Assembly: GCF_009811655.1 (NCBI RefSeq)
Contig: NZ_BGJX01000035.1
Location: 1 to 35,370, forward strand
DNA length: 35,370 nt
Direction: 5' to 3'
Source of the DNA: Methylosinus sp. Ce-a6
Lineage (GTDB): Bacteria; Pseudomonadota; Alphaproteobacteria; Rhizobiales; Beijerinckiaceae
Under the pieces are notes generated by a model that did no database searches, was not told the origin of the DNA, and worked only from the letters and a program-made list of their open reading frames with translations. The translations under genes and the position numbers were made by a program. Shown piece after piece: positions 25,875-33,446 of the stretch (position 1 is the stretch's first letter; the number at the start of each line of letters is the position of its first letter).

Positions 25875-26528
25875 TCAGAACTCGACCTCGAGCTCCTCGA
25901 TCTCCTCCTTCTCGAGGAGGGCGGCGGCGATCCATTCCTGCATCGCCGGCCATTCGAAAATGCGGTCGCAATAGGCCTGGGAGACGTCGTCGATCGGCAC
26001 GCCATAGGTGCGAAAGCGCGTGGCCACCGGCGCGTACATGGCGTCGGCCATGGAGAGCGGACCGAAGAGATAGGGCCCGCCGTAAATGTCGAGGCATTCG
26101 CGCCAGATCTGCGTCACGCGGTCGATGTCGCCCTGCGCCTTGGACCAGACCTTGAACTTGGGAAAATGCCCTTTTAGATTCATCGGCAGCGCCGAGCGCA
26201 GCGATGTGAAGCCGGAGTGAATCTCGCCGCAGATCGAGCGGCAATGGGCGCGGCGCAGTCGGTCGGCCGGCAGCAGTCCCGCCGCCGGCGCCAGCTCGTT
26301 CAGAAACTCTCCGATCGCCAGCGTGTCCCAAATTTTGGCGCCGTCATAGGTGAGGCAGGGCACGAGAATCGAGGGCGACAGCAGGAGAATTTCCGCGCGC
26401 GCCGCGACATCGTCGGGACTGACGACGACCTCCTCGAAAGCGACGCCGGAGAGCTTCGTCATCAGCCAGCCCCGCAAGGACCAGGACGAGTAATTCTTGC
26501 TGCTGATCGTAAGCGTCGTGGCCGGCAT
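25875..26528 (-). CDS. Glutathione S-transferase family protein
   Basis: A 217-residue GST. The thioredoxin-like N-terminal domain has the family pattern LTISSKNYSSWSLRGWLMTKLSGVAFEEVVV (the SSWS serines are candidate catalytic residues) and PSILVPCLTYDGAKIWDTLAIGEFL, where VP holds the cis-proline and DTLAI replaces the usual ES-x-AI glutathione contact. The all-helical C-terminal domain ends FEWPAMQEWIAAALLE. The ATG at 26528 follows AAGGAGG by 11 bases. It is divergent from the PHA depolymerase gene, with a strong inverted repeat between them. Confidence 0.9.
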   Translation of the reverse strand: MPATTLTISSKNYSSWSLRGWLMTKLSGVAFEEVVVSPDDVAARAEILLLSPSILVPCLTYDGAKIWDTLAIGEFLNELAPAAGLLPADRLRRAHCRSICGEIHSGFTSLRSALPMNLKGHFPKFKVWSKAQGDIDRVTQIWRECLDIYGGPYLFGPLSMADAMYAPVATRFRTYGVPIDDVSQAYCDRIFEWPAMQEWIAAALLEKEEIEELEVEF

Positions 26529-26566
26529 GTGAAAGGTTTCCTCCTTCCCATTTTCTGGACTACGCA

Positions 26567-26612
26567 GCAAGCGCTGTGCCATGCTAGAGCACGTCTATGG
26601 CACGGGGCTTGC
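26567..26612. promoter_or_regulatory. 46-bp inverted repeat between divergent GST and phaZ genes
   Basis: GCAAGCGCTGTGCCAT (26567-26582) and ATGGCACGGGGCTTGC (26597-26612) pair at 15 of 16 positions, one being a wobble, around a 14-base centre that contains CTAGAGC. The length suggests a hairpin or an extended operator; it may also be a further palindromic repeat type. Confidence 0.5.
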
Positions 26613-26653
26613 TCGACGGGCCCTATCGGTAACGGAAGGTTTCGTTCGGCCGC

Positions 26654-27871
26654 ATGATCTATGACGCATATCAGAGCTACGCCGATGTGAGCAATCGACT
26701 TCGGCTGGCGGCGGCGAGCGGCGAGCGATTGGCGCGCCTTTGGAAATCGACGCCCTATGCGTCGCCCTTTCGATGTTTCGAAGCCTATTGCGAATTGGTC
26801 GCTCTGCTCGGCTTCACGCATGAGCGGCCAGATTATGGCGTCACGCAGCTTGCGACCCATAATGGCGCCGTCGTCGACGTGACGGAGGAGTCTGTCTATT
26901 CGACGCCCTTCTGCCAGCTGCTGCGCTTCGTGCGCAAGGATGCGGAGAATCTGCCGCGCGTGCTGCTCGTCGCGCCCATGTCCGGGCATTTCGCCACTCT
27001 GTTGCGCGGCACGATCCGGACGCTGGCTCGAGATCACGACGTCTATGTCACCGACTGGATCAACACGCGCGACATACCGCTCGCGCAGGGCGTCTTCGGC
27101 ATCGACGAGTTCGTCCAGCATCTCATCGATTTTCTGCGCTTCCTCGGGCCGCCCGCCCATGTCGTCGCCGTGTGCCAGCCGACTGTCGCGGCGCTCGCCG
27201 CCGTCTCGATCATGGCCGAGGACAATGACCCCGCTCAACCGGCGAGCCTGACGCTGATGGCCGGGCCGATCGACGTCGGCGTCTCGCCGACCAAGGTCAA
27301 TGAATTCGCCGTCTCCAAACCGATCGAATGGTTCCGCAACAATGTCATCGGCACAGTGCCGCGGGCGCTGCCGGGGGCAGGGCGCCGCGTCTATCCCGGC
27401 TTTCTGCAGATCTCCGGCTTCATGAGCATGAACGCCGAGCGCCACGCCAACGCTTTCATCGATCTCTTCCGTCACAGGGTCGAGGGCGATCACGAAAAGG
27501 CCGACCGCATCCGCGCCTTCTATGAGGAATATTTCGCCATCATGGACCTCGATGCGGATTTCTATCTGCAGACCATCGAGACCGTCTTCCACCAGAACGC
27601 CCTTTCCGCAGGCAAATTGTTCTTCAAAGGGCGCAAGGTGACGCCGCGCGCGATCAAGAAGACATTTCTGCTCACGGTGGAGGGCGAGAAGGACGATATT
27701 TGCGCAGTGGGCCAGACGCTCGCCGCGCAAGATCTGTGCAGCGGCCTGCGCCCCTATATGAAGTCGCATCATTTGCAGGCCGGCGTCGGCCATTATGGCG
27801 TCTTCAACGGCAAGCGCTGGGACAATCAGATCTATCCCGTCCTGCGCGACCACATCCAATGCAGCCTGTGA
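26654..27871 (+). CDS. phaZ: Intracellular polyhydroxyalkanoate depolymerase
   Basis: A 405-residue alpha/beta-hydrolase of the intracellular PHB depolymerase (PhaZ) family, which mobilises stored polyhydroxybutyrate granules. The nucleophile motif is VCQPT with Cys174 in place of the usual lipase-box serine, as in the Ralstonia enzyme. The family opening MIYDAYQSYADVSNRLR, the VTDWINTRDIPL segment and the C-terminal HHLQAGVGHYGVFNGKRWDNQIYP with the catalytic histidine are all present. Length is normal. It implies the host makes PHA granules, common in this bacterial group. It stands alone, divergent from the GST gene. Confidence 0.95.
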   Translation: MIYDAYQSYADVSNRLRLAAASGERLARLWKSTPYASPFRCFEAYCELVALLGFTHERPDYGVTQLATHNGAVVDVTEESVYSTPFCQLLRFVRKDAENLPRVLLVAPMSGHFATLLRGTIRTLARDHDVYVTDWINTRDIPLAQGVFGIDEFVQHLIDFLRFLGPPAHVVAVCQPTVAALAAVSIMAEDNDPAQPASLTLMAGPIDVGVSPTKVNEFAVSKPIEWFRNNVIGTVPRALPGAGRRVYPGFLQISGFMSMNAERHANAFIDLFRHRVEGDHEKADRIRAFYEEYFAIMDLDADFYLQTIETVFHQNALSAGKLFFKGRKVTPRAIKKTFLLTVEGEKDDICAVGQTLAAQDLCSGLRPYMKSHHLQAGVGHYGVFNGKRWDNQIYPVLRDHIQCSL

Positions 27872-28055
27872 TCCGACCGGACGCGGCCGGGACTGTGACA
27901 TTTTGTTGCAGGGCGTCACGGCGCGGCCGCAGGAGCGGCGCCGCCGGCGCGAAAATTTCATTAATACACTGATTAATAAAGAGAATGTCTGACCGGTGAG
28001 GCCGCGGAAGTTACTGAACCATTACCATCGTCTATCGATCGACGGGAATTTTTTC

Positions 28056-28083
28056 TTGAAGTTTTTGTGCGGCGCAATATACT
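28056..28083 (+). promoter_or_regulatory. Sigma70-type promoter for the small membrane protein gene
   Basis: TTGAAG (28056-28061), 16-bp spacer, TATACT (28078-28083). It lies in a relatively A+T-rich 335-bp intergenic region (27872-28206) that also has TTAAT/ATTAA arms at 27960-27976; I see no gene in that region. The leader to the ATG at 28207 would be about 115 bases. Confidence 0.5.
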
Positions 28084-28206
28084 CCCTCTCACTGAATTTC
28101 GGCGCGCTCCGTCGAGCATCGTTCCCGAGCCGCGCCGCCGGAATCGAACTATCGAGACGCCTTCCGACCCGTTCGTCCGTGGCTGAGAAGGCGAGACGAG
28201 GTCATT

Positions 28207-28497
28207 ATGGAATCGATCAAGACTTGGTTTCAGGACTGGTCCGACGCCTGCGAATACGCCAAGGAATGCGCGCCCGACCTGTCGTTCCTCCCCGGCGAGC
28301 CCTTCACCGCGCTCTTCGGCGTCGCCGCCGTCTGCTTCCTCGTCTGGTGGTGGAACGAGCGCTCCCTGCGCGCCCATATGGCCGCCATCGCCGCCACTTA
28401 TGCGCCGCAGCCTGCCGTCGAGGCGCATGAGGGGCTGAACGCAGTTCTCGACCGCGCGCGGGCCTTCTTCCCCACGGCTTTGAAGAAAGCGGCCTGA
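28207..28497 (+). CDS. Small single-pass membrane protein, unknown
   Basis: A 96-residue protein: an acidic, aromatic N-terminal part (MESIKTWFQDWSDACEYAKECAPDLSFLPG), one hydrophobic segment (FTALFGVAAVCFLVWWW), and a mostly helical tail ending LKKAA. I do not recognise the family. The preceding GAGGTCATT is a weak ribosome-binding site, but a good promoter lies upstream and the codon bias agrees with a real gene. It is followed by a hairpin and then mtnA, 134 bp away. Confidence 0.65.
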   Translation: MESIKTWFQDWSDACEYAKECAPDLSFLPGEPFTALFGVAAVCFLVWWWNERSLRAHMAAIAATYAPQPAVEAHEGLNAVLDRARAFFPTALKKAA

Positions 28498-28515
28498 TTT
28501 CGAGGCGGACCGGAA

Positions 28516-28556
28516 CGACCGGACGGCAGGCGCCCAGCGCGCAGGCTGTCCGGTCG
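28516..28556. terminator. Hairpin between the small membrane protein gene and mtnA
   Basis: CGACCGGAC (28516-28524) and GTCCGGTCG (28548-28556) form a perfect 9-bp stem around 23 bases. There is no clear T-run, so it may be a weak or factor-dependent terminator, or a leader structure of mtnA. Confidence 0.4.
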
Positions 28557-28631
28557 TCTCTCCGGACTGTCGACAGGAAGAGCGCCACGGTCTAGGCGTG
28601 GAGCAGGACTCCGCCGGGACCCGCCGCCGCG

Positions 28632-29720
28632 ATGCGAATCGACTCACGCCACTACCGCACCATCTGGGAGAACGCCGACGGCAGCGTCGAGGCGATCGAC
28701 CAGACCAAGCTCCCCCACAGATTCGAGACCAAGCGCCTCGCCTCGCTCGACGACGCCGTCGCCGCGATCGCGACAATGGTCGTGCGCGGCGCGCCGCTCA
28801 TCGGCGTCACCGGGGCCTATGGGCTCGCGCTCGCCGCCGCCGCCGATCCGAGCGACGAGGCGATCGAGACCGCCCATGCGCGCCTCGCCGCGGCGCGGCC
28901 GACGGCGGTCAATCTGCGCTGGGCGCTCGACCGGCTGCGCGGGCGGCTTCTCGCCGCGCCTCCCGCCGAGCGGCGCGCGCTCGCCTTCGGCGAGGCCGGG
29001 GCGATCGCCGACGAGGACGCGCATTGTTGCGAGGCGATCGGCGATCATGGCGCGACGCTGATCGGCGCCGCCGCCGCCGAGCATCTCGGACGGCCGGTCA
29101 ATATTCTCACCCATTGCAACGCCGGCTGGCTCGCCGCCGTCGATTGGGGCACCGCGCTGGCGCCGATCTACAAGGCGGTGCGCGACGGAATCGATCTGCA
29201 TGTGTGGGTCGACGAGACGCGGCCGCGCAATCAAGGCGCGAGCCTCACCGCTTTCGAGCTCGCGGGCGAGGGAATTCCCCACACCGTCATCGCGGATAAT
29301 ACCGGCGGGCATCTCATGCAGCACGGCCGCGTCGATCTCTGCATCGTGGGCAGCGACCGCACGACGCGAACGGGCGACGTCTGCAACAAGATCGGCACTT
29401 ACCTCAAGGCGCTCGCCGCCCATGACAATGGCGTGCCCTTCTATGTCGCTCTGCCGAGCTCGACGATCGATTGGGCGATGCGCGACGGCGTCGCCGAGAT
29501 TCCCATCGAGCAGCGCGACGCGTCGGAGGTGACGCATATTTCCGGCCTTTCCGACGACGGCGCGGTGACGCGCGTGCAGGTCACGCCGAAAGGCTCGCCC
29601 GCCGCCAATTATGCTTTCGACGTGACGCCCGCGCGCCTCGTCGGCGCGCTGATAACCGAACGCGGCGTCTGCGCGGCGAGCGAGGCGGGACTGCGCGGTT
29701 TGTTCCCCGATTTGGCGTGA
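28632..29720 (+). CDS. mtnA: S-methyl-5-thioribose-1-phosphate isomerase
   Basis: MtnA converts 5-methylthioribose 1-phosphate to 5-methylthioribulose 1-phosphate in salvage of methylthioadenosine. The 362-residue protein has the eIF2B-like fold with VVRGAPLIGVTGAYG (about 50-64), the catalytic Cys162 in LTHCNAGWLA and Asp242 in VGSDRTTRTGDVCNKIGTY. The ATG is at 28632. It faces a FucA-like aldolase across a repeat, and no other canonical methionine-salvage gene is in the window; the pair suggests a shunt-type pathway. Confidence 0.95.
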   Translation: MRIDSRHYRTIWENADGSVEAIDQTKLPHRFETKRLASLDDAVAAIATMVVRGAPLIGVTGAYGLALAAAADPSDEAIETAHARLAAARPTAVNLRWALDRLRGRLLAAPPAERRALAFGEAGAIADEDAHCCEAIGDHGATLIGAAAAEHLGRPVNILTHCNAGWLAAVDWGTALAPIYKAVRDGIDLHVWVDETRPRNQGASLTAFELAGEGIPHTVIADNTGGHLMQHGRVDLCIVGSDRTTRTGDVCNKIGTYLKALAAHDNGVPFYVALPSSTIDWAMRDGVAEIPIEQRDASEVTHISGLSDDGAVTRVQVTPKGSPAANYAFDVTPARLVGALITERGVCAASEAGLRGLFPDLA

Positions 29721-29735
29721 TCGAGGGGCGCGACT

Positions 29736-29903
29736 CCTTCTCCCGTTTACGGGAGAAGGTGGCCCGGCGAAGCCGGGTCGGATGAGGGTCCGATGTGCGC
29801 CTGATATGAAATCGATTCGCGCTTTCGGAATCGAGTCGCAGCTTCGCGCGCCCTCATCCGACCTCGCTTCGCGAGGCCACCTTCTCCCGCAGGCGGGAGA
29901 AGG
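29736..29903. repeat. Paired inverted family 1 repeats between mtnA and the aldolase
   Basis: Unit 29736-29788 (CTTCTCCCGTTTACGGGAGA ... GGTCGGATGAGGG) and inverted unit 29850-29903 flank about 60 bp. They separate two stop codons facing each other. Confidence 0.87.
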
Positions 29904-29919
29904 AGAGAACGGCGAGATT

Positions 29920-30570
29920 TCACTTCACCGGCTTCAAGCCGTAATTCTCGAAGCGCGCGATCTCTTTCTCTATCTCCTCTTCGCAGATCAACACCGGCTC
30001 GCCGGCTATAGTCGCGAGATAATAGAGCCGCGCCAGCGCCTCGAGCTCCACCGCGCGCCACATTGCGCGGTCGAGGCTCTCGCCGAGCGCGATCATGCCG
30101 TGATTGCCGAGCAGCACGCCATGCGCCCGGCCCAATCCCTCCACCGCGAGATCGGAAAGCGCCTGCGTGCCGAAAGGCGCGTAGTCCGTGCAACGAATCC
30201 GCGACGCGCGGAAAATCCCGATCATATAATGTACGGGCGGAATCTCGCGCCGCAGCGCGGCGAGCGTCGTCGCATAGGTGGAATGCGTATGCACGACCGC
30301 CTGCACATCCGCTCTCGCGCTCAATATGTCGCGATGCATGCGCCATTCGCTGGAGGGCGCGAGCGGTCCTTGCGCCGCGCCGTCGCTATCGAGCGGCATT
30401 CGCGCGATCATCTGCGGAGTCATGGCGGCGTAGGAGATTCCGCTCGGCGTGATCAGCATCGCTTCGCCGTCGCGCACGGAAATATTGCCGGCCGCGCCCT
30501 GATTGAGGCCGAGCGCATTCATGCTCCGCGCCGCTTCGACGATCGCCTCGCGTGTGTTCGCGCCTGTCAT
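29920..30570 (-). CDS. Class II aldolase, FucA/Ald2-like
   Basis: A 216-residue zinc aldolase very close in pattern to L-fuculose-1-phosphate aldolase: GLNQGAAGNISVR (21-33), LITPSGISY, PSSEWRMH with catalytic Glu75, zinc ligands His94 and His96 in VVHTHSTYATT, HYMIG, APFGTQ, and His157 in LGNHGMI. Relative to E. coli FucA these are shifted by two residues. Next to mtnA, it may instead be the Ald2-type aldolase that splits 5-methylthioribulose 1-phosphate into DHAP and 2-methylthioacetaldehyde. The frame is open to 30660, but that extension is coded by a dispersed repeat, so ATG 30570 is used. Confidence 0.9.
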   Translation of the reverse strand: MTGANTREAIVEAARSMNALGLNQGAAGNISVRDGEAMLITPSGISYAAMTPQMIARMPLDSDGAAQGPLAPSSEWRMHRDILSARADVQAVVHTHSTYATTLAALRREIPPVHYMIGIFRASRIRCTDYAPFGTQALSDLAVEGLGRAHGVLLGNHGMIALGESLDRAMWRAVELEALARLYYLATIAGEPVLICEEEIEKEIARFENYGLKPVK

Positions 30571-30591
30571 TCCGGGCTCCCCCGCCTCGTG

Positions 30592-30680
30592 CATGTTCCC
30601 GAAAAGTGCGAAGCGGTTTTCGGAAAAGAACATGCGAATCCAAATAGCTCTAGAGCGCATTCAAACATGTTTCGTCCGAA
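30592..30680. repeat. Dispersed palindromic repeat (family 7)
   Basis: CATGTTC-CCGAAAA (30592-30605) is mirrored by TTTTCGG-AAAA-GAACATG (30617-30634), followed by CTCTAGAGCGC and a run ending TTTCGTCCGAAAGCGCT. This 'cccgaaaagtg...ggttttcgg' element is common in Hyphomicrobiales intergenic DNA. It separates the divergent aldolase and hslV genes. Confidence 0.75.
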
Positions 30681-30701
30681 AGCGCTCTACGCCGCGCGCC
30701 C

Positions 30702-30730
30702 CTTGCCGAGCCGCGCGCGAGTCCCTACAT
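30702..30730 (+). promoter_or_regulatory. RpoH (heat-shock sigma32)-type promoter of hslVU
   Basis: CTTGCC (30702-30707), a 16-bp spacer and CCTACAT (30724-30730) resemble the alphaproteobacterial RpoH pattern (CTTGaa ... CyTAtnT). It lies 31 bp before hslV, a classical heat-shock operon. Confidence 0.55.
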
Positions 30731-30761
30731 CCGCAAGACTCTTTTTCCAGCCGAGGCTCGG

Positions 30762-31328
30762 ATGACACAAGAACAAAATACGAAACCCGCGAGCTGGCAC
30801 GCGACGACGATCGTGCTGGTGAAGAAGGGCGGCAAGACCGTCATCGCGGGCGACGGACAGGTGAGCCTCGGGCAGACCATCGTCAAGGCGAGCGCCAAAA
30901 AGGTGCGTCGGCTCGGCAAGGGCGATGTGATCGCCGGTTTCGCCGGCGCGACGGCGGACGCTTTCACCCTGTTCGAGCGGCTCGAGGGCAAGCTCGAGCA
31001 ATATCCGGGACAATTGACGCGCGCCTGCGTGGAGCTCGCCAAGGATTGGCGCATGGACCGCTATTTGCGCCGGCTCGAGGCGATGATGCTGGTCGCCGAT
31101 CGCGAGGTGGGGCTGACGCTCACCGGCGCCGGCGATGTGCTGGAGCCGGAGGCCTATGAGCATGGCGCCGTGGCGGCGATCGGCTCCGGCGGCAATTATG
31201 CGCTGGCGGCGGCGCGCGCGCTCTTGGACCAGCCGATGGAGGCGGAGGCGATCGCGCGGCGCTCCATGGAGATCGCCGCCGATATTTGCGTCTACACCAA
31301 CCGCAGCATCGTGCTCGAATCGATCTGA
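30762..31328 (+). CDS. hslV: ATP-dependent protease HslV, peptidase subunit
   Basis: Peptidase of the HslUV (ClpQY) complex, a bacterial proteasome relative with an N-terminal threonine nucleophile. The 188-residue protein has WHATTIVLVKKGGKTVIAGDGQVSLG; the mature enzyme should begin at Thr15 after removal of a 14-residue leader, longer than the single Met of E. coli. GSGGNYALAAARAL and DICVYTNRSI are also typical. The ATG is at 30762. hslU follows 29 bp after the stop. Confidence 0.97.
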   Translation: MTQEQNTKPASWHATTIVLVKKGGKTVIAGDGQVSLGQTIVKASAKKVRRLGKGDVIAGFAGATADAFTLFERLEGKLEQYPGQLTRACVELAKDWRMDRYLRRLEAMMLVADREVGLTLTGAGDVLEPEAYEHGAVAAIGSGGNYALAAARALLDQPMEAEAIARRSMEIAADICVYTNRSIVLESI

Positions 31329-31357
31329 GCGCGCCGAGACATTCCCGAGGAACCGAT

Positions 31358-32665
31358 ATGGCCGATTTTTCCCCGCGCGAGATCGTCTCCGAGCTCGACC
31401 GTTTCATCGTCGGACAGAAGGACGCCAAGCGCGCCGTCGCCATCGCTCTGCGTAACCGCTGGCGCAGGCTGCGCCTCGAAGGCGCGATGCGCGAAGAGGT
31501 GCTGCCCAAGAACATATTGATGATCGGCCCGACCGGCTGCGGCAAGACCGAGATCGCGCGCCGTCTCGCCAAGCTCGCCAATGCGCCCTTTCTCAAGGTC
31601 GAGGCGACGAAATTCACCGAGGTCGGCTATGTCGGCCGCGACGTCGAGCAGATCGTGCGCGATCTCGTCGAGGTGGCGATCCTGCTGGTCAAGGAGCGCC
31701 GCCGCAAGGATGTCGAGGCCAAGGCCCAGCTCGCGGCGGAGGAGCGCGTGCTCGATTCGCTGGTCGGCCCGGCGGCCTCGCCCGCGACGCGCGATTCCTT
31801 CCGCAAGAAGCTGCGCGCCGGCGAATTGGACGAGAAGGAGATCGAGGTCGAGATCGCCCAGTCCGGCCCTTCCGTGCCCATGTTCGAATTGCCGAACATG
31901 CCGGGCGCGAGCGTCTCCGCCTTCTCGATCGGCGACATATTCGGCAAGGCCTTTCAGGGCCGGCCCAAGCGGCGAAAAATGCTGGTGAGGGACGCGCGCG
32001 GTCCGCTGCTCGCCGAGGAGAGCGACAAGCTCATCGACCAGGAGGAGAGCATTCGCGAGGCGATCTTTGAGGTCGAGAACAATGGCATCGTCTTCATCGA
32101 TGAGATGGACAAGATCTGCGCGCGCGAGGGCAGGGGCGGCGCCGATGTCTCGCGCGAGGGCGTGCAGCGCGACCTGCTGCCGCTCATCGAGGGCACCACG
32201 GTCGCGACCAAGCATGGGCCGGTGAAGACCGACCATGTGCTGTTCATCGCCTCTGGCGCCTTCCATGTGGCCAAGCCCTCGGATCTGCTGCCGGAGCTGC
32301 AGGGCCGCCTGCCGATCAGAGTCGAGCTCGCCTCGCTCGACGAGGAGGACTTTCGCCGCATCCTCACCGAGACCGAGGCCTGCCTCACCAAGCAATATGT
32401 GGCGCTGCTGGCGACAGAGGGGATCGCGCTCGAGATCGCGCCCTCGGCCGTCGACGCCATCGCCAGAGTCGCGGTGCAGGTGAACTCCTCGGTCGAGAAC
32501 ATAGGCGCGCGCCGCCTTCAGACGGTGATGGAGCGCGTGCTGGACGAGGTGAGCTTTTCCGCCTCCGACCGCGCCGGCGAGACAGTGACGATCGACGGCG
32601 ATTATGTGGAGAAGCACATCGGCGATCTCGCCAAGAACCGGGATTTGAGCCGGTTCATTCTCTGA
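31358..32665 (+). CDS. hslU: HslU, ATPase subunit of HslUV protease
   Basis: AAA+ unfoldase feeding substrates to HslV. The 435-residue protein opens MADFSPREIVSELDRFIVGQKDAKRAVAIALRNRWRR, has Walker A GPTGCGKT (57-64), VGYVGRDVEQIVRDL, the intermediate I-domain (about 110-240), Walker B GIVFIDEMDKI, and a C-terminal IGARRLQTVMERVLDEVSF with the end DLSRFIL that inserts into HslV. The frame is open further upstream, but GAGGA before ATG 31358 and the conserved start decide it. Confidence 0.97.
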   Translation: MADFSPREIVSELDRFIVGQKDAKRAVAIALRNRWRRLRLEGAMREEVLPKNILMIGPTGCGKTEIARRLAKLANAPFLKVEATKFTEVGYVGRDVEQIVRDLVEVAILLVKERRRKDVEAKAQLAAEERVLDSLVGPAASPATRDSFRKKLRAGELDEKEIEVEIAQSGPSVPMFELPNMPGASVSAFSIGDIFGKAFQGRPKRRKMLVRDARGPLLAEESDKLIDQEESIREAIFEVENNGIVFIDEMDKICAREGRGGADVSREGVQRDLLPLIEGTTVATKHGPVKTDHVLFIASGAFHVAKPSDLLPELQGRLPIRVELASLDEEDFRRILTETEACLTKQYVALLATEGIALEIAPSAVDAIARVAVQVNSSVENIGARRLQTVMERVLDEVSFSASDRAGETVTIDGDYVEKHIGDLAKNRDLSRFIL

Positions 32666-32687
32666 CACGGAAACGTCGAAAGCGGGC

Positions 32688-32716
32688 TTGCGGCGCGCGC
32701 CCTGCTGAACTATACA
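32688..32716 (+). promoter_or_regulatory. Sigma70-type promoter for tRNA-Ala
   Basis: TTGCGG (32688-32693), 17-bp spacer, TATACA (32711-32716). A leader of about 58 bases before the mature tRNA follows, including a GCGGCG-GAGA-CGCCGC hairpin. Confidence 0.6.
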
Positions 32717-32780
32717 GCCCACGCGCTGCGGCGGAGACGCCGCGCTTCGCCCTCACCCCAGAGAGGGCGGCGAAAAATGT

Positions 32781-32856
<76 letters not shown>

Positions 32857-32943
32857 AAAACATTCCCGTGAGCCCGAGAGCCGCGAATTAGGCGCTCGAT
32901 TTGCGAACGCGAGACGGCGAGGCGCGGCCCCTCCGTTCGAGCA

Positions 32944-33004
32944 ACAAGCGCTCTCGAGTCTTTCTGTGTTTCAATGAAACACAGAAAGACTCGAGAGCGC
33001 TTGT
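32944..33004. repeat. Perfect inverted repeat with 30-bp arms
   Basis: Positions 32944-32973 (ACAAGCGCTCTCGAGTCTTT and ten more) are the exact reverse complement of 32975-33004 around a single central A. There is no mismatch in 30 pairs and no T-run after either arm. It lies 87 bp after the tRNA and before the end of a convergent gene. It may act as a strong two-way terminator or be a recently formed element; the arms match no other repeat here. Confidence 0.9.
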
Positions 33005-33009
33005 CTTGA

Positions 33010-33055
33010 CGCGTTTCCGACGCCGAACCGGCGTCCACTTCGGCTGGAAGCGCTA
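33010..33055 (-). repeat. Dispersed palindromic repeat (family 6)
   Basis: GCGTTTCCGACGCCGAACCG GCGTC ... GGCTGGAAGCGC is the reverse complement, with about five differences, of the element at 1787-1834. Ends GCGTTTCC/GGAAGCGC and core GACGCCG-AAC-CGGCGTC are inverted. Its edge touches the TAG stop of the next gene. Confidence 0.75.
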
Positions 33056-33352
33056 ATAGACGAATTTCGACGTCTTGCCGCGGCCGCGCGGGACGGGGCC
33101 GCTCTGCGCGCCCGGCTTGCCTTCGACGCCCGGCACGCCCGCCGCCAGCGCGCTCGCGTCCAGCGCGAAGGCTTCGTTCTGATCGATGAAGCCGGAGCGG
33201 CCCTCGAAGGATTTCTGCGTCACCGTGCTCGGCGTCACATTCTGTCCATTGGCGGGACCGGATGTGCGGCCGCTCTCTATATTCTGCTCGGCGAGCGCCG
33301 CGCCGCCGAGGATCAGAACAAGGCTCGTCCACAAGAGCGCCGGCTTGCGCAT
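33053..33352 (-). CDS. Small secreted protein, unknown
   Basis: A 99-residue protein with a clear Sec signal peptide: MRKPALLWTSLVLILGGAALA, cleavage likely after ALA at residue 21. The mature part is short, polar and low in structure (EQNIESGRTSGPANGQN..., then PGVEGKPGAQSGPVPRGRGKTSKFVY). No family is recognised. The stop codon coincides with the edge of a dispersed repeat, so its native C-terminus may have been changed. It stands alone on this strand, 94 bp after rlmB. Confidence 0.7.
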   Translation of the reverse strand: MRKPALLWTSLVLILGGAALAEQNIESGRTSGPANGQNVTPSTVTQKSFEGRSGFIDQNEAFALDASALAAGVPGVEGKPGAQSGPVPRGRGKTSKFVY

Positions 33353-33446
33353 GGCGTGTCTCCTCTCGCGAGAAATGGATCCGCCCCCGAGGTTCCCCCT
33401 TACATCGAACCGATTCGCGGCTCGGCAAGCGGAGGCGTTCGCGACT

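Noticed and set aside
27996..28430. 144-codon frame overlapping the small membrane protein gene
   Set aside because: The first half lies over a promoter and A+T-rich DNA, and the second half is the membrane protein gene in another frame.
30571..30660. 30-residue N-terminal extension of the FucA-like aldolase
   Set aside because: It is coded by a dispersed repeat; the FucA-like fold starts right after ATG 30570.
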